Shown: piece by piece, positions 1 through 6,143 of the stretch
How the letters are laid out: every line of letters starts with the position of its first letter
Numbering within the stretch: the first letter of the stretch is position 1
From: Eubacterium_B sp034180045
GTDB taxonomy: Bacteria; Bacillota; Clostridia; Peptostreptococcales; Anaerovoracaceae
Assembly: GCA_034180045.1 (NCBI GenBank)
Contig: JAXFOY010000013.1
Location: 1-23,244, forward strand
Length of the DNA: 23,244 bases
Reading direction: 5' to 3'
Program-made: the position numbers and the translations under genes
Notes under the pieces: generated by a model
What the model saw: the letters and a program-made list of their open reading frames with translations, nothing else
Told to the model about the DNA's origin: nothing
Database searches by the model: none

Positions 1-18
1 TCATAAATTGAGCGGTTC

Positions 19-47
19 TTGACATGTCTTGTCTAATATTTTATATT
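19..47 (+). promoter_or_regulatory. Candidate sigma-A promoter at left edge
   Basis: A TTGACA hexamer at 19-24 and TATATT at 42-47 are separated by exactly 17 bases, close to the housekeeping consensus. It points rightward into the 3' side of trxA, which runs on the other strand. No plus-strand gene follows. A hairpin lies at about 60-86, just after the predicted start near 54. The product could be a short RNA or an antisense transcript, or the match could be fortuitous in AT-rich DNA. Confidence 0.35.
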
Positions 48-136
48 TAAGCTGTCAACAGAGTCGCCCAATTTCGGCGAGACTCTTCTAATAACTGCCA
101 TAGAAGGTTAATTTACAGAAAAAATCTCACACTCTC

Positions 137-175
137 AAAAAAAGCCGGCACAGCGATTTACTCGCCGTGCCGACT
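137..175 (-). terminator. Rho-independent terminator of trxA
   Basis: On the minus strand a 14-bp stem (arms 162-175 and 143-156, with two G-U pairs) closes a 5-base loop. It is followed directly by a run of seven T residues (plus-strand A's at 137-143). It lies about 30 bases after the trxA stop and is the expected end of the gpx-ohrR-trxA transcript. Confidence 0.9.
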
Positions 176-206
176 CATGGCTGAATTTAATTTTGAATAT
201 ATTAGC

Positions 207-515
207 TTACTTCAGCAAATCGATAAGCTTTTGCTTAGGAGCAAGCCCCACAGAGCGGTTTACCTCTTCGCCGTTTTTGAAAACAACTATGCAAGGAATA
301 GAACTTACATTAAATTTCTCCGCAAGATCCATTTCTTCGTCGATGTTAACCTTAGCCACCTTAACATCAGCAAGTTCATCCGCAAGCTGATCAACTACAG
401 GTGAGAGCATTTTGCATGGACCACACCAAGCTGCCCAAAAATCAACCAATACGGGTTTATCGGACTTCAAAACTTCCTGTTCAAAATTCGCATTTGTTAT
501 CGTTAATACTGACAT
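207..515 (-). CDS. trxA: Thioredoxin
   Basis: Cytoplasmic thiol-disulfide reductant of 102 aa, the normal length of a single-domain thioredoxin. The active site WCGPC has its cysteines at residues 31 and 34, preceded by the family VDFWAxW strand. The cis-proline is Pro74. It is followed by Cys75 where most thioredoxins carry Thr, an extra cysteine beside the substrate groove. The ATG is preceded by AGGAGG at good spacing. It is the last gene of a minus-strand set with ohrR and gpx and is followed by a strong terminator. Inferred role: reduction of the neighbouring peroxidase, whose cysteine pattern is that of a thioredoxin-dependent enzyme. An AT-rich stretch upstream contains a TATAAT on the minus strand, so a private promoter is possible. 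Confidence 0.95.
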   Translation of the reverse strand: MSVLTITNANFEQEVLKSDKPVLVDFWAAWCGPCKMLSPVVDQLADELADVKVAKVNIDEEMDLAEKFNVSSIPCIVVFKNGEEVNRSVGLAPKQKLIDLLK

Positions 516-537
516 ATTACTATCCTCCTATTTGACT

Positions 538-543
538 ATTATA
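538..543 (-). promoter_or_regulatory. Possible -10 box for trxA
   Basis: TATAAT on the minus strand lies between ohrR and trxA, about 25 bases upstream of the trxA ATG. There is no convincing -35 hexamer at 16-18 bases and the region is AT-rich, so this is only a suggestion that trxA can also be transcribed alone. Confidence 0.3.
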
Positions 544-568
544 TATAAGTTATAAGTATGAAATTTAA

Positions 569-1003
569 CTATTTACTTGTGTTTTCCAGAACTTTATAAA
601 GAAGCTTATATAAAGAAGCTATTTCTTCAGGTTCCATATTTAGACAATTACCCATTTGAATAGGGATATAAACAGCTTTTTCTTTTAGTTTTTCGCCCTC
701 GGATGTGATTTCCACCAAAAGATTGCGCTCGTCACTTTCCATGCGCGTTCTTTTGATATACCCCTTGGCTTCAAGCTTTTTCAAAAGGGGTGTCAGCGTG
801 CCAGAATCAAGATAAAGATAGGAACCCAGTTCTTTAACATTAGTACTTTTTTTCTCCCATAGGACCATCATAGTTATATACTGTGTATATGTTAGATTTA
901 GGTCATCGAGCATTGGTTTATATTTTCTGACTATCTCCTTTGATGCTGCATATAGCGGAAAACAAAGCTGATTTTCTAACTTTAAGTTCTCGTATTTATC
1001 CAT
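569..1003 (-). CDS. ohrR: MarR-family organic-peroxide repressor OhrR
   Basis: Winged-helix transcriptional repressor of 144 aa. The N-terminal stretch LENQLCFPLYAASKEI closely matches the one-cysteine OhrR family of Bacillus. The single sensing cysteine is Cys14, and the tyrosines that hydrogen-bond to it in the family correspond to Tyr28 and Tyr39. The helix-turn-helix is around YLDSGTLTPLLKKLEAKGYI, and the wing contains the conserved DER. In the family, oxidation of the cysteine by organic hydroperoxides releases the protein from DNA. The ATG has AAGGAG upstream and lies 9 bases after the gpx stop, so the two are co-transcribed. The usual OhrR target ohrA is absent here, and the controlled peroxidase appears to be the Gpx homologue. 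A matching operator lies upstream of gpx. Identity is seen from the sequence; the regulon is inferred. Confidence 0.93.
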   Translation of the reverse strand: MDKYENLKLENQLCFPLYAASKEIVRKYKPMLDDLNLTYTQYITMMVLWEKKSTNVKELGSYLYLDSGTLTPLLKKLEAKGYIKRTRMESDERNLLVEITSEGEKLKEKAVYIPIQMGNCLNMEPEEIASLYKLLYKVLENTSK

Positions 1004-1012
1004 AGAATCTCC

Positions 1013-1489
1013 TTATAATATAGCGGCAATCTTTGCATCTATACTCTCAGGTTTAACTGTGGGAGCAAAACGCGCAACTACCTTGCCGTTTCTGTCAACT
1101 AAAAACTTAGTAAAGTTCCATTTTATCTTTTTTCCGAGAATACCGCATTTTTGGGACTTCAGGTAGGTATAAAGCGGATGTTCATTTTTTCCGTTTACGT
1201 CAATTTTGACAAATTGCGGAAAGCTGGTGTCGTATTTCATCGTGCAAAACTCGTGAATTTCCTCGGAGCTGCCCGGCGCCTGATGACCGAATTGATTGCA
1301 AGGAAAGTCAAGAATAACAAAATCCTTATCCTTATATTTTCTATATAGTTTTTCAAGACCGTCATATTGAGGAGTAAATCCACAGCCGGTAGCGGTATTT
1401 ACAATGAGAAGCACCTTGCCGCGATAATCGGAGAGACACATATCATTGCCTTTACGGTCTGTTATTTTGATATCATAAAATTTGTTCAT
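1013..1489 (-). CDS. gpx: Glutathione-peroxidase-family (thioredoxin-dependent) peroxidase
   Basis: Reduces hydroperoxides in the cytoplasm; 158 aa, full length for bacterial Gpx. The peroxidatic cysteine is Cys36 in NTATGCGFTPQY, with no selenocysteine codon. The rest of the catalytic tetrad is visible as Gln70 (NQFGHQ), Trp124 and Asn125 (WNFTKFL). Cys82 in EFCTMKY sits at the resolving-cysteine position known from yeast Orp1-type enzymes, which form an intramolecular disulfide reduced by thioredoxin. The trxA gene two places downstream fits that. The ATG is preceded by a GGGAGAAGGG ribosome binding site. It is first in the gpx-ohrR-trxA operon, behind a promoter overlapped by a putative OhrR operator, and so is probably induced by organic peroxide. 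Glutathione use is unlikely in this type of organism, but that is inference. Confidence 0.93.
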   Translation of the reverse strand: MNKFYDIKITDRKGNDMCLSDYRGKVLLIVNTATGCGFTPQYDGLEKLYRKYKDKDFVILDFPCNQFGHQAPGSSEEIHEFCTMKYDTSFPQFVKIDVNGKNEHPLYTYLKSQKCGILGKKIKWNFTKFLVDRNGKVVARFAPTVKPESIDAKIAAIL

Positions 1490-1517
1490 TTTCCCTTCTC
1501 CCGTAACTTCGATTGTT

Positions 1518-1532
1518 TACAATTTGATTATA
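1518..1532 (-). promoter_or_regulatory. Candidate OhrR operator
   Basis: The 15 bases TACAATTTGATTATA match the OhrR-type inverted repeat TACAATT-N-AATTGTA at 12 of 14 defined positions. The site covers the -10 hexamer of the minus-strand gpx promoter, where a repressor would block RNA polymerase. The operator pattern comes from the known Bacillus OhrR sites. Binding here is inferred. Confidence 0.65.
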
Positions 1533-1556
1533 CACTATTTAAGGCTGTTAAATCAA
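1527..1556 (-). promoter_or_regulatory. Promoter of gpx-ohrR-trxA
   Basis: Read on the minus strand: TTGATT (1551-1556), an 18-base spacer, then a perfect TATAAT (1527-1532). The predicted start is about 30 bases upstream of the gpx ATG. The -10 overlaps the candidate OhrR operator. Confidence 0.7.
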
Positions 1557-1629
1557 GAACTAAATAAAAATAATTAAAATACATATCATAGCGCTTAAAT
1601 AATTAACGGAACATATTTGAACTAACATA

Positions 1630-1638
1630 TGATATAAT
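1630..1638 (+). promoter_or_regulatory. Extended -10 promoter of mtaB
   Basis: TGATATAAT is a full extended -10 element with no clear -35. The expected transcription start, about 7 bases beyond 1638, coincides with the mtaB ATG at 1646. The mRNA would therefore have essentially no leader, and no Shine-Dalgarno is visible. Confidence 0.55.
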
Positions 1639-1645
1639 AGCAAAT

Positions 1646-2956
1646 ATGAGTATAAAGATAGCATTTCACACCTTGGGGTGTAAGGTGAACCAGTATGAAA
1701 CTGAGGCACTGAAAGAAAAATTTGTAAATATCGGTTACGAGATAGTGTCTGATGAGGATGTGGCAGACATCTATGTAATTAATACATGTACTGTGACAAA
1801 TCTTGCAGATAGAAAGTCGCGGCAGTTCATTCGAAAAGCCAAACGCATTAATCGCAGTGCTGTAATTGCGGTTACAGGATGTTATGCGGAGACCGACCCC
1901 GAAGAGGTTGCGGCGATAGAGGGCGTTTCTCTTGTATGCGGAACCGGAGAAAAGCATGACCTGCCGAGATATATAGAAGAGTATATGAATCAAAACGGCA
2001 TTGTCATAGAGGGTGCAGGGAACAGGGACAGATTGGATAACTATCATTCTGACGGTATTATTACAGACATGCACTCTCGCACGAGAGCGTATATAAAAAT
2101 TGAAGAGGGTTGCGACAGATTTTGCAGTTACTGCATAATCCCTTATGCCAGGGGAAAGGTTAGGAGCAGGTCGCTGTCCGAAATTAAAGCTGAAGCCAAA
2201 GGATTGATAGACAGAGGATTTAAGGAAATTGTTTTGACCGGAATAAATACGGCGCTTTACGGTAAGGATTTGGGCTTTGACGGGATAGAGCCTTTGATAG
2301 CCGAACTTGATGCTATGCCGGAGAATTTCAGGATAAGACTAAGCTCACTTGAACCTACGGTAATAAACTGTGAGCAGGTGAAATCATTGCTGCAATACAA
2401 AAAGCTGTGCCCGCATCTGCATCTTTCTGTTCAAAGCGGTTCGGATAACACGCTGAAATCCATGGCAAGAAGATATTCAAGATCGGATTATTTGGATATA
2501 GTCAGGGTGCTGAGGCGGCATGACATGTTTTACGGCATAACCACAGACATTATAGTCGGTTTCCCGGGTGAAACCGAAGCGGACTTTGAGGAAAGCTTAT
2601 CCATTTGCGATGAAGCGCAATTTGTTAAAGTACATACATTTAAGTATTCTCCCAGAAGAGGAACAAAGGCTGCTGAGATGAAAAACCAAGTGGCAGGGGA
2701 GATAAAGAATCAAAGGAGCCAAATTCTGACAAGGTATTCCGAGCGCTCCTCTGAAGCGTTTCGCAGAAGCTGTACAGGAACAAAGCGAACAGTTCTATTT
2801 GAGGAATGTACGAATGACGGATTGATGTGCGGGTATGCGGATAATTATATACGGGTGTATGTAAGAGAAGATGAGGGTAAGCTTAACGAATTTTGTTCGG
2901 TAAGACTTGAAGAGATATACAGGGATGGAATGAAGGGAGTGATAGTAGATGAGTGA
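1646..2956 (+). CDS. mtaB: tRNA t6A37 methylthiotransferase MtaB
   Basis: Radical-SAM enzyme that adds a methylthio group to t6A at position 37 of ANN-decoding tRNAs; 436 aa, the family's normal size. The N-terminal MTTase domain carries cysteines 12 (TLGCKVNQYE), 48 (NTCTVTN) and 79 (TGCYAE) for the auxiliary iron-sulfur cluster. The radical-SAM CxxxCxxC is Cys156, Cys160, Cys163 in EEGCDRFCSYCIIPYARG. The last roughly 60 residues fit a TRAM RNA-binding domain. HTLGCKVNQYE matches the family's start closely, so the ATG at 1646 is trusted even though no ribosome binding site precedes it. The gene overlaps the HIT gene by 8 bases. In Bacillus the orthologue (yqeV) also sits just before rpsU-yqeY, so this is a conserved neighbourhood. 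Confidence 0.95.
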   Translation: MSIKIAFHTLGCKVNQYETEALKEKFVNIGYEIVSDEDVADIYVINTCTVTNLADRKSRQFIRKAKRINRSAVIAVTGCYAETDPEEVAAIEGVSLVCGTGEKHDLPRYIEEYMNQNGIVIEGAGNRDRLDNYHSDGIITDMHSRTRAYIKIEEGCDRFCSYCIIPYARGKVRSRSLSEIKAEAKGLIDRGFKEIVLTGINTALYGKDLGFDGIEPLIAELDAMPENFRIRLSSLEPTVINCEQVKSLLQYKKLCPHLHLSVQSGSDNTLKSMARRYSRSDYLDIVRVLRRHDMFYGITTDIIVGFPGETEADFEESLSICDEAQFVKVHTFKYSPRRGTKAAEMKNQVAGEIKNQRSQILTRYSERSSEAFRRSCTGTKRTVLFEECTNDGLMCGYADNYIRVYVREDEGKLNEFCSVRLEEIYRDGMKGVIVDE

Positions 2957-3290
2957 TTGTATTTTTTGCAAAATCGGAACGCATGAGATACCGTCAAATG
3001 TAGTTTATGAAGACGAAAAGTTGATTTGTTTTCACGATTTGGAGCCGCAAGCTCCGGTGCATGTTCTTGTAATACCCAAAAAACATATAGAATCGCTTGA
3101 TGATGTTGGTGAAGATGAACAGGCTTTGCTGGGATATATAATGTATAAAATCCATGATATTGCAAAAATTTTAGAGTTGGAAAACGGCTACCGCGTAGTA
3201 AGCAACAACGGAGACGACGCATTTCAGACGGTAAAGCATTTACACTTTCACATACTCGGAAAGCGCAGATTATTATGGCCACCGGGTTAA
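2949..3290 (+). CDS. hinT: HIT-family nucleotide-binding hydrolase (HinT-like)
   Basis: Purine nucleoside phosphoramidase/AMP-lysine hydrolase type HIT protein of 113 aa, the standard HinT length. The start CIFCKI carries Cys4 and Cys7, and the catalytic triad region reads HLHFH (His97, His99, His101). It ends in WPPG, close to the usual C-terminus of bacterial HinT. The gene starts inside the end of mtaB in a different frame (ATGAGTGA overlap), so it is probably translationally coupled to it. The physiological substrate cannot be read from the sequence. Confidence 0.92.
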   Translation: MSDCIFCKIGTHEIPSNVVYEDEKLICFHDLEPQAPVHVLVIPKKHIESLDDVGEDEQALLGYIMYKIHDIAKILELENGYRVVSNNGDDAFQTVKHLHFHILGKRRLLWPPG

Positions 3291-3381
3291 AGATATTATT
3301 GCCTGAGTCTGTGGCTTGGCGGGAAACTCCGGTAGTATTTTAACTTGAAGACCGGCTTGAAGGCGGCGGGGAAAATATTCC

Positions 3382-3410
3382 TTGCTTGTTATATAAAAAG
3401 ATAGTATAAT
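3382..3410 (+). promoter_or_regulatory. Promoter of rpsU-yqeY
   Basis: TTGCTT (3382-3387), a 17-base spacer and a perfect TATAAT (3405-3410) lie about 63 bases before the rpsU ATG. The stretch between the HIT gene and this promoter has a short CCGGT/ACCGG hairpin (3329-3355) without a T-run. The transcript from mtaB may therefore read through. Confidence 0.7.
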
Positions 3411-3472
3411 AGTTGCGTTACAGTTAAATCTGAACACTGCTGAATTTTTGAAGAGGCAGGAGGTGATTCGAT

Positions 3473-3652
3473 ATGGCACAGGTAATCGTCAGAGAAAATG
3501 AAAGCTTGGAAAGCGCTCTTAAAAGATTCAAGAGATCATGCGCAAGAGACGGCGTTATGGCTGAGGTTAGAAAGAGAGAGCATTACGAGAAACCAAGCGT
3601 AAAGAGAAAGAAGAAGTCTGAAGCAGCCAGAAAAAAAGCCAGAAAGTATTAA
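3473..3652 (+). CDS. rpsU: 30S ribosomal protein S21
   Basis: Small basic protein of 59 aa, the usual size of bacterial S21, which binds near the 3' end of 16S rRNA and assists initiation. The start MAQVIVRENESLESALKRFK is the canonical S21 N-terminus, and the C-terminus is a lysine/arginine-rich tail ending in RKKARKY. The ATG follows AGGAGGTGAT, an almost perfect Shine-Dalgarno. It sits between the mtaB/HIT pair and yqeY, as in other Firmicutes, with its own promoter upstream. Confidence 0.97.
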   Translation: MAQVIVRENESLESALKRFKRSCARDGVMAEVRKREHYEKPSVKRKKKSEAARKKARKY

Positions 3653-3676
3653 TCTATCGGAAGCGAAGTGATTTTT

Positions 3677-4123
3677 ATGAATCTAAAAGAGCAGTTAATG
3701 GCAGATTTCAAACAGGCCCTCAAGGATCGTGACGAAACAGCCAAAAACACAATAAGCTTAGCTCGTGCAGCTATCAAGCAGTACGAAGTAGACAAAAGAG
3801 AAGAACTTGACGATGCAGGTATCCAGACGCTGCTACAGAAGCAAGTTAAGATGCGCAATGATGCTCTGGCTGACTTCGAAAAGGCAGGCAGACAGGACCT
3901 GGTAGACGCATATAAGTCCGAAATTGCGATATTGCAGAAGTACCTTCCTAAACAGCTTTCAGAAGATGAGATTGCAGCGATTGTAAAAGATACAGCCGCA
4001 AATCTCGGAATAGAAGGCGGTAAGGAGAATATGGGAAAACTGATGGGAGCGGTAATGGGCAAGACTAAGGGGCTTGCCGATGGCAACCGCGTTCGTAACG
4101 CAGTAATGGCATTTTTAGGCTAA
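3677..4123 (+). CDS. yqeY: GatB/YqeY domain protein
   Basis: Protein of 148 aa from the ATG at 3677, the typical size of stand-alone YqeY, which resembles the C-terminal tRNA-interacting domain of GatB. It is helical and opens with the family pattern MNLKEQLMADFKQALK, followed by conserved LQKQVKMRNDAL and AILQKYLPKQLSEDEI segments. The C-terminal GKLMGAVMGKTKGLADGNRVRNAV is the conserved helical tail. A GTG at 3668 in the same frame could add three residues, but GAAGTGAT is better placed as ribosome binding site for the ATG. Its role is unproven in the family; links to tRNA-dependent amidation are by homology only. The gene follows rpsU by 24 bases and ends at a terminator. Confidence 0.93.
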   Translation: MNLKEQLMADFKQALKDRDETAKNTISLARAAIKQYEVDKREELDDAGIQTLLQKQVKMRNDALADFEKAGRQDLVDAYKSEIAILQKYLPKQLSEDEIAAIVKDTAANLGIEGGKENMGKLMGAVMGKTKGLADGNRVRNAVMAFLG

Positions 4124-4139
4124 TAGTCAAGCAAAATCT

Positions 4140-4170
4140 GAGAAATCCATAATTTGGGTTTCTCTTTTTT
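4140..4170 (+). terminator. Terminator after yqeY
   Basis: A 9-bp stem GAGAAATCC/GGGTTTCTC with one G-U pair, a 7-base loop, then six T's at 4165-4170. It ends the mtaB/rpsU/yqeY transcription unit. Confidence 0.88.
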
Positions 4171-4217
4171 ATGTAATTAAACCTATATATATAAGTTCGT
4201 ATGAAGAGAGGATAGAA

Positions 4218-4538
4218 GTGATTTCATCGCAACTTTTGAAAGGAAGCTTAGAGGGATGTATTCTACAGATTATATCAAAGGAAGACAGCTACGGATATGA
4301 TATATTGCAAAAACTGAAATCTGTAGGTTTTACAGAATTAAATGAAGGTACGGTATATTTGATTTTGCTCAGACTGCAAAAAAACGGTTGTTTGACTACA
4401 TATAAGACGGAATCGCCGATTGGTCCGGGACGAAAATATTACAAAATAACGCCTGAAGGTGAAGTGCAGCTTGAAACTTTTATATGCGACTGGCGTGAGC
4501 TTAGCAGTGCAGTCAGTGATTTATTTGATTGGGATTAA
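4218..4538 (+). CDS. PadR-family transcriptional regulator
   Basis: Short PadR regulator of 106 aa (family about 100-110 aa for this class). The winged-helix core is visible as GSLEGCILQIISKEDSYGYD, then LNEGTVYLILLRLQKNG and a wing with GPGRKYYKITPEG. It starts at GTG with GAGAGG upstream. It lies 45 bases before a membrane protein with a DUF1048-like N-terminus. That pairing is common for PadR regulators, which often repress their own operon and a linked membrane protein. The inducer is unknown. Confidence 0.9.
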   Translation: MISSQLLKGSLEGCILQIISKEDSYGYDILQKLKSVGFTELNEGTVYLILLRLQKNGCLTTYKTESPIGPGRKYYKITPEGEVQLETFICDWRELSSAVSDLFDWD

Positions 4539-4583
4539 ATCTACAGAGATTGGTGAAAGGGTAAAGCAAAAGGAGACATATGT

Positions 4584-5264
4584 ATGGAAGATTATAAAAA
4601 ACTATGTAAGACTAACGTAGAGAATGAAAATAAATTGAATAAAGAGTTTGAGCTTGCATATACGGATATAATCGTCTATCTCAGCAATAATTTTGTAGGT
4701 CTTAAGCGTGAGCAGATAAGATCGGATATCTTGTCTATGTTTTTAGAAGCTCAGTTTAGAGGCGAGAGCATAGAATCTATTATCGGCAGTGACTATAAGC
4801 GGTTTTGTAACAATTTGATAGAAAGTTACGGTAAGAGAAACTCTTTGGATATCATAAAGGAACAAATAGAAATTACATGCAAATGTATACCTGTCCTAGG
4901 GTTTATATTATTGTTTCTCAAGAAAGAAAGCTGGGCAATATTGAAGAATTTATTTCATCTAGGTGGCGGGGAATATGCAATTCCGTTGACTGTTGGCGAC
5001 TGTGTTTCAATTCTATTGATAATAGTCTCTGCAAATATTTTCATAAGCAGTTTTGCAAAAAATATATTTGATATGGAAAACAAGAAGATAAAATATATGT
5101 TTATAGTCGCATACTGGGGGATAATGATTTTGGCAATGGTAGTTAATTATACGTTCAAAGGTGTTTTGATATATGCCAACTTCTTTGCGCTGATTTTTAT
5201 TTTTTTGGCTTTCGGAGGGATTTCGGCTCTAATGGAGAATGCGGAAAGAAAAAATGGTTTATAA
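4584..5264 (+). CDS. DUF1048-like membrane protein, PadR partner
   Basis: Protein of 226 aa. The first about 90 residues are soluble and resemble the DUF1048 pattern: a helical start, YTDIIVYLSNN, then ILSMFLEAQFRGESIESIIG and FCNNLIESYGKRN. After this come about four hydrophobic segments (about 100-115, 135-155, 168-188 and 193-215), so it is an integral membrane protein. The ATG has AAGGAGA upstream, and the gene follows the PadR gene closely. PadR plus a DUF1048- or DUF1700-type membrane protein is a recurring pair in Firmicutes whose biochemical role is not established. No enzymatic motif is seen. Confidence 0.75.
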   Translation: MEDYKKLCKTNVENENKLNKEFELAYTDIIVYLSNNFVGLKREQIRSDILSMFLEAQFRGESIESIIGSDYKRFCNNLIESYGKRNSLDIIKEQIEITCKCIPVLGFILLFLKKESWAILKNLFHLGGGEYAIPLTVGDCVSILLIIVSANIFISSFAKNIFDMENKKIKYMFIVAYWGIMILAMVVNYTFKGVLIYANFFALIFIFLAFGGISALMENAERKNGL

Positions 5265-5313
5265 AACATTTGATTCAGCACGGAAATATTTTGATTAAAA
5301 ATGTTTGAAGTGC

Positions 5314-5341
5314 TTGAATTTTAACATACTGAATGTAAAAT
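5314..5341 (+). promoter_or_regulatory. Possible promoter of the PAP2 gene
   Basis: TTGAAT (5314-5319), a 16-base spacer and TAAAAT (5336-5341), about 60 bases before the ATG at 5401. The match is moderate and the region AT-rich. Confidence 0.35.
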
Positions 5342-5400
5342 ATAAGATGAGCTTAAGGCGATGTTAATAGGCATATTGAGAAAAAGAGGGATGAAATCAA

Positions 5401-6087
5401 ATGAGAGAGAAATTAAGCTATAAGTTTTTTGGCATACCTGTCTATGGATATTTTGTTGGCATAGGTCTTTTTTTGTTACAGCGCATATTCTATTCAGAGT
5501 CGGTAAAATTAAGCCGGCTTTTGGGGATAGAGCCTCATTATGTAAAAATAGACTTTATAGATGACAGAATCCCGTTGATTCCGATATTTTTCACGGTATA
5601 TGTGATTTCATATTTCTTTTGGATTTTAGGACCTGCTATAGCGGCAAAATGTGAAAATGCGTATTACTGCGACTTTGTGGTAGGAATGATTGCCGCTTAT
5701 GTTGTAGGCGCATGTATATTTGTATTTTATCCTACTATAATGGATAGAGCAGCAGAGGGACTTCTTGGAAATTGCGACGGAGTTTGGAACAGGTGTGTGC
5801 AATTTGTCTACAAGGCTGACGGAGGCAAAATAGGCAGCAATTTGATGCCCAGCTATCATTGTTTAATAAGTACATGTTGCTATTTAGCGGTGCACAGGCG
5901 AACTGAAATTTCTAAAATCTATCGAGTTACCGCACTTATTTTAACCATACTGATTTGTGCGAGCACCGTATTTATCAAACAGCATTATTTTATAGACATC
6001 CCGACGGGAGTGATAATTGCATATATTACATGGAAACTGTCCGTAAAATATCACTGGGGAAGATTTCTTGCAAAAAAACAAGCATAA
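5401..6087 (+). CDS. PAP2-superfamily (AUR1-like) membrane phosphatase/transferase
   Basis: Integral membrane protein of 228 aa with about six hydrophobic segments. The second PAP2 motif is MPSYHC with Pro150, Ser151 and His153. The third is STVFIKQHYFID with the catalytic His195 and Asp199. The canonical first motif (KxxxxxxRP) is not seen, and the Arg of motif three is replaced by Thr189. Both features are typical of the AUR1/inositol-phosphorylceramide-synthase-like branch rather than classic undecaprenyl pyrophosphatases. Likely role: hydrolysis or transfer of a lipid-linked phosphate at the membrane; the substrate is unknown. The start has a GAGGGATG-like sequence upstream. It is separated by 136 bases from the PadR pair and 56 bases from the nitroreductase. 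Confidence 0.8.
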   Translation: MREKLSYKFFGIPVYGYFVGIGLFLLQRIFYSESVKLSRLLGIEPHYVKIDFIDDRIPLIPIFFTVYVISYFFWILGPAIAAKCENAYYCDFVVGMIAAYVVGACIFVFYPTIMDRAAEGLLGNCDGVWNRCVQFVYKADGGKIGSNLMPSYHCLISTCCYLAVHRRTEISKIYRVTALILTILICASTVFIKQHYFIDIPTGVIIAYITWKLSVKYHWGRFLAKKQA

Positions 6088-6088
6088 A

Positions 6089-6120
6089 TTGACAAAAGAT
6101 GTTATAGTAGGACATATAAT
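6089..6120 (+). promoter_or_regulatory. Possible promoter of the nitroreductase gene
   Basis: A perfect TTGACA (6089-6094) and a perfect TATAAT (6115-6120) occur, but the spacer is 20 bases, longer than optimal. A CATATA at an 18-base spacing may serve instead. Confidence 0.4.
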
Positions 6121-6143
6121 ATTTTACAAGGAAGGTATTCTCT

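Noticed and set aside
1622..2074. Minus-strand 150-aa open frame opposite mtaB
   Set aside because: It is fully antisense to a conserved radical-SAM gene, has low-complexity composition and no recognisable domain.
3329..3355. CCGGT/ACCGG hairpin after the HIT gene as a terminator
   Set aside because: Only 5 bp with a 17-base loop and no T-run after it.
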